Shown in pieces: positions 22,278 to 26,143 of a DNA stretch of 26,143 nucleotides (positions are counted from its first letter, which is position 1; each line of letters begins with the position of its first letter). Source of the DNA: an uncultured Lachnospiraceae bacterium (GTDB lineage Bacteria; Bacillota; Clostridia; Lachnospirales; Lachnospiraceae); the NCBI GenBank assembly GCA_949051815.1, contig CARQVR010000045.1, forward strand, positions 1-26,143, written 5' to 3'. Below the pieces are notes generated by a model. The model searched no databases, had not been told where the DNA came from, and worked only from the letters and a program-made list of their open reading frames with translations. A program made the translations under genes and the position numbers.

Positions 22278-23827
22278 TCTTCCCTCTTCAAAAGATTACT
22301 GATCTCATCCACCATTCCGTTTATGGTATTGATCTGGTTGGACATTTCCGTAATATCATTCACATTGCTCTCCACCATACCGTTAATGGAATGGAACTGG
22401 GTGTTCTCTTTGCTGATATCATCCGCAATCTCTTTGTTAATGGATATGGTGCTCTGTATCACCATCGCCTGCTTATGATGCGCGTCTCCCATGGTGCTCA
22501 CCGCATCCGCTGAAACATCGAGAAGCTGCGTCATATCCTGTATGCCCGCATATACGTTTGTAAAATACTCGTTCTGCTTCTCCAGTTTTCTGGAATTTTC
22601 ATTGACATACATGGTGATCTCTTTCACATTATCCTGTACCGTCTGAATCACCTTCGCCACCTTTTCCAAAGATTCCTGCGTGCTGTTAGCCAGATTGCCG
22701 ACCTCCTGCGCAACCACGGCAAACCCTCTGCCCGCCTCTCCCGCTCTGGCGGCCTCGATGGATGCATTCAAAGCCAGCAGATTCGTGGAAGATGAAATAT
22801 CGCTGATCAGATTCAGTGTCATGCCAATCTGCTCCACCGCTTTCGACAGTTTCTCCGCCACATCCGTCGTGGCAACCATAGACTTCGAAACCTCTCCGTT
22901 GATCTCACGCAGCTCGGCAAGCCTCTTCTCGTTCTCTTTTGTTTTATTCGACAGATCTCTGGATGTCTGCTCTACTTTCTCCACATTGTCGGCCACAACG
23001 TTCTTCCACTCGTCAAGCTCATTGAGATTTTCCATACTCTCTCTGGTCTTGCCGTCCAGCCTGTTGCTGCCCTCTAACAGCATTTCGCTGGTGGCCGACA
23101 ATTCCTCCACGGATGCACTCTCATTTTCCGAAATCTGCGAGAGAGCCTTCCCGGCGCTCAGAAGACTTTGCGAAAGAGACTGCACGGAATCCAGCACGTT
23201 TTTCACCTTTTCGTTGTTGCGTTCCATCTCATCCTTCTTCGCGTTTACAAGAAAACGGTTTACCAGATAAGTCAAAAGCACAGTCGTGGGAAGAGACAGA
23301 CTCAGACAAACGCCTCTGTCCGCTATATTCGTAATAAACATTTCATCATTGACCGGCAAAAGAACCGACGCCTTCACAAACCACGCAATCACCAGAGACC
23401 CTGCAATCTCTATCGACGTAACGGCAACCAGCTTATAGTCAAGGAAAAAGGTGGTAAGCACCACAAAGAAAAAAGCAAAACCCCAAAAATCTCTGGCCGG
23501 AACCATATACTGTATAAAATTCCACTGAATGAGCATAATCACGGCAGCAAAAATCTTTCCGGCTTTCAGGCTGGACGCTTTCACTACGCCGTTCTCAAAC
23601 CCTGTTTTGACAAAGTAAAAACCTATCCCAAGATAAATCATACAGGTCACATCAAAAATAAGTAACGCAATCCATGATACGGGCGGCAGCCAGCCCATGA
23701 TCTTCATAAACGTGTACATAAAGCCCGCGCACATGCACGCTCCCGGTATCAGCAGCAAAACCAGCACATACACCTTATTGATGTACTCATCCAACGCAGA
23801 TAAATATACTTTTTTGTTTCCTTCCAT
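22274..23827 (-). CDS. Methyl-accepting chemotaxis-type receptor with multi-TM N-terminus
   Basis: This is a 517-aa protein. The first 200 residues are mostly five or six hydrophobic helices with short loops, so there is no extracellular Cache domain and no HAMP. The cytoplasmic part is a long MCP signalling coiled coil with a normal tip (SDISSSTNLLALNASIEAAR, then GRGFAVVAQEVGNLA). Such receptors would sense a membrane-embedded or intracellular cue. I use the ATG at 23827 (GGAGGGACAGGGG upstream); the frame is open for 20 more codons. The stop overlaps the start of the two-TM protein gene. Head of a five-gene minus-strand run. Confidence 0.9.
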   Translation of the reverse strand: MEGNKKVYLSALDEYINKVYVLVLLLIPGACMCAGFMYTFMKIMGWLPPVSWIALLIFDVTCMIYLGIGFYFVKTGFENGVVKASSLKAGKIFAAVIMLIQWNFIQYMVPARDFWGFAFFFVVLTTFFLDYKLVAVTSIEIAGSLVIAWFVKASVLLPVNDEMFITNIADRGVCLSLSLPTTVLLTYLVNRFLVNAKKDEMERNNEKVKNVLDSVQSLSQSLLSAGKALSQISENESASVEELSATSEMLLEGSNRLDGKTRESMENLNELDEWKNVVADNVEKVEQTSRDLSNKTKENEKRLAELREINGEVSKSMVATTDVAEKLSKAVEQIGMTLNLISDISSSTNLLALNASIEAARAGEAGRGFAVVAQEVGNLANSTQESLEKVAKVIQTVQDNVKEITMYVNENSRKLEKQNEYFTNVYAGIQDMTQLLDVSADAVSTMGDAHHKQAMVIQSTISINKEIADDISKENTQFHSINGMVESNVNDITEMSNQINTINGMVDEISNLLKREE

Positions 23828-23921
23828 AACCCCTGTCCCTCCTGTTAAAAATATACCGTGTCCTTCCCCATACACGTATTTTTTCATTCATAAACCGCCT
23901 TAACTTTGTCAAGACGGCCTG

Positions 23922-23950
23922 TGAATATTTTTGCAATTTTGATCGTGCAA
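23922..23950 (-). promoter_or_regulatory. Predicted promoter of multi-TM chemoreceptor operon with overlapping dyad
   Basis: On the minus strand, TTGCAC (23950-23945) and TATTCA (23927-23922) are separated by 17 bases. An 8-bp inverted repeat (TTTTTGCA at 23928-23935, TGCAAAAA at 23946-23953) covers the spacer and -35, as an operator would. The -10 is a weak match. The remaining bases of the 23828-24061 gap hold the terminator and nothing else recognised. I looked for a cyclic-di-GMP riboswitch and saw none. Confidence 0.4.
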
Positions 23951-23988
23951 AAAAGCAAGATTATGTTATATCCGAGTATACCATAATC
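23949..23988 (-). terminator. Probable terminator of the immunity-like operon
   Basis: On the minus strand, a near-perfect 30-base hairpin runs from 23988 to 23959 (arms GATTATG and CATAATC, then TATA/TATA after one mismatch, loop CTCGGA). It is followed by TTGCTTTTTT. The stem is A+T-rich, which weakens it, but its place after the last gene of the operon fits. It could instead be an operator for the next gene. Confidence 0.5.
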
Positions 23989-24061
23989 TCACTCGCTCTT
24001 CCACTACTATTTTTCTATCCTGCCTGTACTTTATCCTGCCCGTATATTATCTGAAATTTAT

Positions 24062-24781
24062 TCATCTGTACCCGTAAATAATATATTCTTGTTCCTGTTG
24101 CAAAGATTCATAATGTAAATTAGCGGCGTCCATTTTTTCTAAAAGTAAAGAAGTATAATCATAATATGTATACTCAGGTTCCACCAGGCGCCCCCGATAC
24201 CCGCAATCACAAACAACCGGCTGAATCTTTAACCACTCAATATATTTATACATTCTTTTGTTCAAATATTCGTCTCCACAAACAGACCAGTAATGTATCG
24301 GATTTTCGGTCTCAAAAGTACATTTATACATAATCGGAATATCCCTGTTCGTTGTTTCTTTGATTGACCGGATAATATTGAAAATTTTATCCCACTTTGT
24401 ATTGTTCATATAACTTGTCAAGCCTGTTTCCTGAACAAATTGCAGGTGGGACTCACCAGGTGTAAGTTTATGATCATAACGTCCATTGTCGATATCATTA
24501 ATCAGCCTTTGAATATAGACTGGCAAATCTTTTAATTCTCTCATCCGAAAAGTATGGGAAATCTCCTCATTATTACGCACAGCATAATAATACCCACTCC
24601 ATGAAGTTTGATAAACAATTAAATGAACCCCGCTTTCCCATTTCACATCCATAGCGGCAATACCATTATCCTCTTCATTTTGTGCAGGAATAAATTCCTG
24701 AACTTCTCCACTTAAAAAATCTAATTTACTTATAAGAAACTCTCTGGTATGCAAAGCGTACGCATTAACATTATTTTCCAA
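24062..24781 (-). CDS. Putative two-domain immunity-type protein with DUF6678-like C-terminal half
   Basis: This 239-aa soluble acidic protein has two parts. Residues 1-105 carry SGVHLIVYQTSWSGYYYAVRNNEE-type strands with no family I recognise (this stretch continues into a helical segment). Residues 125-200 read MNNTKWDKIFNIIRSI, then YWSVCGDEYLNKRMYKYIEWLKI. They recall DUF6678-type proteins (short NxxKW-opening proteins ending in an IEWL(E/K)I motif), a comparison made from memory. The start is a TTG at 24781 with GAGGAGG 9 bases upstream; the next ATG is over 40 codons inside. Last gene of a three-gene A+T-rich unit. The immunity role is inferred from neighbourhood and style only. Confidence 0.65.
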   Translation of the reverse strand: MENNVNAYALHTREFLISKLDFLSGEVQEFIPAQNEEDNGIAAMDVKWESGVHLIVYQTSWSGYYYAVRNNEEISHTFRMRELKDLPVYIQRLINDIDNGRYDHKLTPGESHLQFVQETGLTSYMNNTKWDKIFNIIRSIKETTNRDIPIMYKCTFETENPIHYWSVCGDEYLNKRMYKYIEWLKIQPVVCDCGYRGRLVEPEYTYYDYTSLLLEKMDAANLHYESLQQEQEYIIYGYR

Positions 24782-24822
24782 AATTGCCTTCCTCCTCTGA
24801 GTTTCAGATGTTTTATTTATTT

Positions 24823-25005
24823 CTAATCATTATTTTTTCGATAGTCAATGTCATTTTCCCGACACCATTGCATATATGCTTCTCTGCCTAATGATTGACT
24901 CACATCACCACACAAGTGAAATCCATCCGGACCCGCCTCAAAGGATACTGGTTTATCCCATATCAATATCGTATCAACATTTCCGATTACAGGTAAGTCT
25001 GCTTT
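24823..25005 (-). pseudogene. In-frame 3' portion of the immunity-like gene beyond its amber stop
   Basis: The frame of the 147-aa gene continues without another stop for 60 codons after TAG (25008-25006) and ends at a TAG at 24825-24823. The encoded segment looks like genuine protein: ADLPVIGNVDTILIWDKP, then GPDGFHLCGDVSQSLGREAY. No start codon or ribosome site opens it independently. The simplest reading is one 208-codon gene with a nonsense change; TAG is one base from TTG (Leu). Suppression or readthrough is the alternative. Confidence 0.65.
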
Positions 25006-25449
25006 CTAAATTGCATCCGTATTAAAACCATCAAAGCTAAATACTTTTTGAACCGGATCATATTCAAACCACGCATCCATACCTAAATAGTCATCCACTT
25101 CTTTTCGTGCACATCCTTTTGGATAATAGCCTAAAAAGTGAAGATATAACTGAACACTGATTTTCTTTTCCTGATTTCGCGCAGTGACCGAGGCCAGGTA
25201 CCATTCACCTGTTAAATCCTTTATGCGGGGAAAAGTTTCCTCCTCCATCCAATCATCTGCATCCAAGTATTCTTCGCATTCCCTGATGACTGTCTCAATT
25301 AATTCCTGTCTGTGTTCAAGATAGAATTTCTTTAAATTCTCTGATTCAAAATCCATTTTAGGCTGCAGTTTCCGGGCATAATCTGTGTATCTGTTTTCAA
25401 GATTAGGATATGGCATAACAATTTCTTTAAATTTTAACGGCTTTTCCAT
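25006..25449 (-). CDS. Putative immunity-type protein, 147 aa, probably truncated by amber codon
   Basis: This soluble acidic protein (YTDYARKLQPKMDFESENLK, RECEEYLDADDWMEEETF, DAWFEYDPVQKVFSFDGFNT) matches no family I can name. The start has AGGAG about 8 bases upstream. The segment VQLYLHFLGYYPKGC and the acidic ADDWMEEE patch are typical of toxin-immunity proteins, which is a weak argument. It ends at a TAG after NTDAI, and the reading frame stays open and protein-like afterwards. It lies 31 bases after the upstream 118-aa gene. Confidence 0.65.
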   Translation of the reverse strand: MEKPLKFKEIVMPYPNLENRYTDYARKLQPKMDFESENLKKFYLEHRQELIETVIRECEEYLDADDWMEEETFPRIKDLTGEWYLASVTARNQEKKISVQLYLHFLGYYPKGCARKEVDDYLGMDAWFEYDPVQKVFSFDGFNTDAI

Positions 25450-25480
25450 TTTCTTCGCTCCTGTTCAAATCTGAATATAC

Positions 25481-25837
25481 TTATTTCTTATACACAATCG
25501 TAATATCCCCATCAACAAAACCAACGCCAACACCCGCATAAGACTTCATTCTTTCGGCATATTTGCCCACTTCAATATATTTTTGGATTTTGCTGATTGT
25601 TTCCTGCAAAATTTCTTCCCATGTAGCATTTTGTATCCACGACAGTATATTATCTCTTGTGTCAAATACTTCTTCACAAGCCCAATCAGAATCTTCTATA
25701 TCAAAAGTATTACTGCCTGTCATTTCAACAGACCACTGGTTTTCTCCATCTTCATAGAGATTGAATGCTATAGCAACCACCGCATCTGGAATCGTATTTT
25801 CAAATAAGTTGTCTATCCATTTTTCTATATCTTTCAT
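25481..25837 (-). CDS. Putative immunity-type protein, 118 aa
   Basis: This is a small acidic soluble protein. The sequence VVAIAFNLYEDGENQWSVEM, then DIEDSDWACEEVF, ending YAGVGVGFVDGDITIVY, resembles uncharacterised proteins commonly found in immunity clusters next to polymorphic toxins, from memory. No catalytic motif or signal peptide is present. AGGAG lies 11 bases before the ATG. First gene of the A+T-rich three-gene unit. The gene cannot be tied to a specific toxin because none is in the window. Confidence 0.68.
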   Translation of the reverse strand: MKDIEKWIDNLFENTIPDAVVAIAFNLYEDGENQWSVEMTGSNTFDIEDSDWACEEVFDTRDNILSWIQNATWEEILQETISKIQKYIEVGKYAERMKSYAGVGVGFVDGDITIVYKK

Positions 25838-25942
25838 AACGTGTTTTTCTCCTATTTAAATTTTTTCTGTTTGCCACTCTGTTTTTATTTCTGCCAAATT
25901 GTCTGACGTCATTATTTTACCACCAATGCACACACAATTCCA

Positions 25943-26044
25943 TTAAATATTACTTAATCTGCCTTTACATGCCTTTACATTATTATTAGCAACCATCATC
26001 TGCCTTTCCCGTTTCTTCTGTTCGTTACTGACCGCCCTCGCCAT
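25943..26044 (-). other. Short reading frame next to the right repeat, possible gene 3' end
   Basis: This frame has 33 codons from the ATG (MARAVSNEQKKRERQMMVAN) to a stop at 25943. It extends upstream in frame (LGVKTCFFPKSYVRCR) to the junction with the terminal repeat, and a stop occurs inside the repeat. This suggests the 3' end of a gene cut by the repeat, perhaps the toxin gene expected upstream of the immunity cluster, but no family is recognised. A tandem 10-bp duplication (GCCTTTACAT at 25961-25980) lies near its end. Bases 25838-25942 hold no other feature. Confidence 0.3.
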
Positions 26045-26088
26045 ACGGCATCTGACGTATGATTTCGGAAAGAAACAGGTCTTAACCC

Positions 26089-26143
26089 CCAATGTCACTA
26101 AGTTAAGAAGGTAGATAAAAGATCTCTATACCAGAGATGGTAT
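26089..26143. repeat. Right copy of the 55-bp terminal inverted repeat
   Basis: Exact reverse complement of bases 1-55. The inner neighbour differs completely from that of the left copy (TTAACCC here, CCTTTCC on the left), so the repeat boundary is at the inner edge. Confidence 0.9.

Noticed and set aside
23828..24061. Cyclic-di-GMP riboswitch upstream of the chemoreceptor operon
   Set aside because: Such receptors are often controlled this way in Clostridia, but the conserved core motifs are not present; only a hairpin and a short dyad are seen.
25961..25980. Tandem GCCTTTACAT repeat as a CRISPR or iteron seed
   Set aside because: Only two 10-bp copies without spacers; more likely a small slippage duplication.
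1..26143. Linear phage or plasmid genome with inverted terminal repeats
   Set aside because: Gene content is ordinary chromosomal, with no replication, packaging or terminal-protein gene, and the repeat length matches an assembly k-mer.

Overview
The window looks like chromosomal DNA of an anaerobic gut Firmicute, most likely Lachnospiraceae. This rests on the gene mix (AgrC/AgrA-type signalling, two chemoreceptors, a FapA/DUF342 protein, CutC, GH36 alpha-galactosidase), strong AGGAGG ribosome sites and TTGACA/TATAAT-type promoters. It is inference, not a database match. The first and last 55 bases are a perfect inverted repeat and divergence starts exactly at base 56. This looks like a complete assembly contig whose two ends run into the same repeat, probably an insertion sequence in opposite orientations.

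Layout. 0-1.4 kb: a minus-strand cutC / macro-domain pair. 1.5-5.8 kb: a minus-strand run of fapA, a 77-aa membrane protein, a LytTR response regulator and a GHKL histidine kinase. 5.9-8.2 kb: a MATE efflux pump divergent from a MerR-family regulator. Between them lies a textbook MerR promoter: a perfect 11-1-11 palindrome filling a 19-bp -35/-10 spacer. 8.2-11.2 kb: a YbaK/EbsC tRNA-editing protein and a GH36 alpha-galactosidase in one operon. A 201-bp MITE-like hairpin flanked by 12-bp direct repeats sits in its 5' leader. 11.3-13.7 kb: two tandem paralogous radical SAM proteins divergent from an HxlR regulator. 13.7-13.9 kb: a decayed pair (membrane protein plus the first codons of a low-molecular-weight tyrosine phosphatase). 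14.0-17.3 kb: a dCache chemoreceptor and a PatB/MalY-type C-S lyase. 17.5-18.7 kb: a CPBP membrane protease and an XRE regulator with a C-terminal membrane anchor. 18.7-23.8 kb: an operon-like minus-strand run of a multi-TM chemoreceptor, a two-TM protein, an AlkD-like glycosylase, a GNAT-like protein and a Ca-motif lipoprotein.

The last 2 kb (24.0-25.9 kb) are visibly more A+T-rich. They hold a compact run of three small acidic proteins of the kind found as immunity genes next to polymorphic toxins. The middle one is interrupted by an in-frame amber codon. No toxin is present in the window; a short reading frame runs towards the terminal repeat, so a toxin gene could lie just beyond the contig end.

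The least conventional items are the MITE in the ybaK/GH36 leader, the amber-split immunity gene, the 72-bp repeat-flanked element overlapping the patB stop codon, and the tandem CX4CX2C radical SAM pair with its divergent HxlR regulator. I found no CRISPR array, phage module, rRNA, tRNA or convincing riboswitch.
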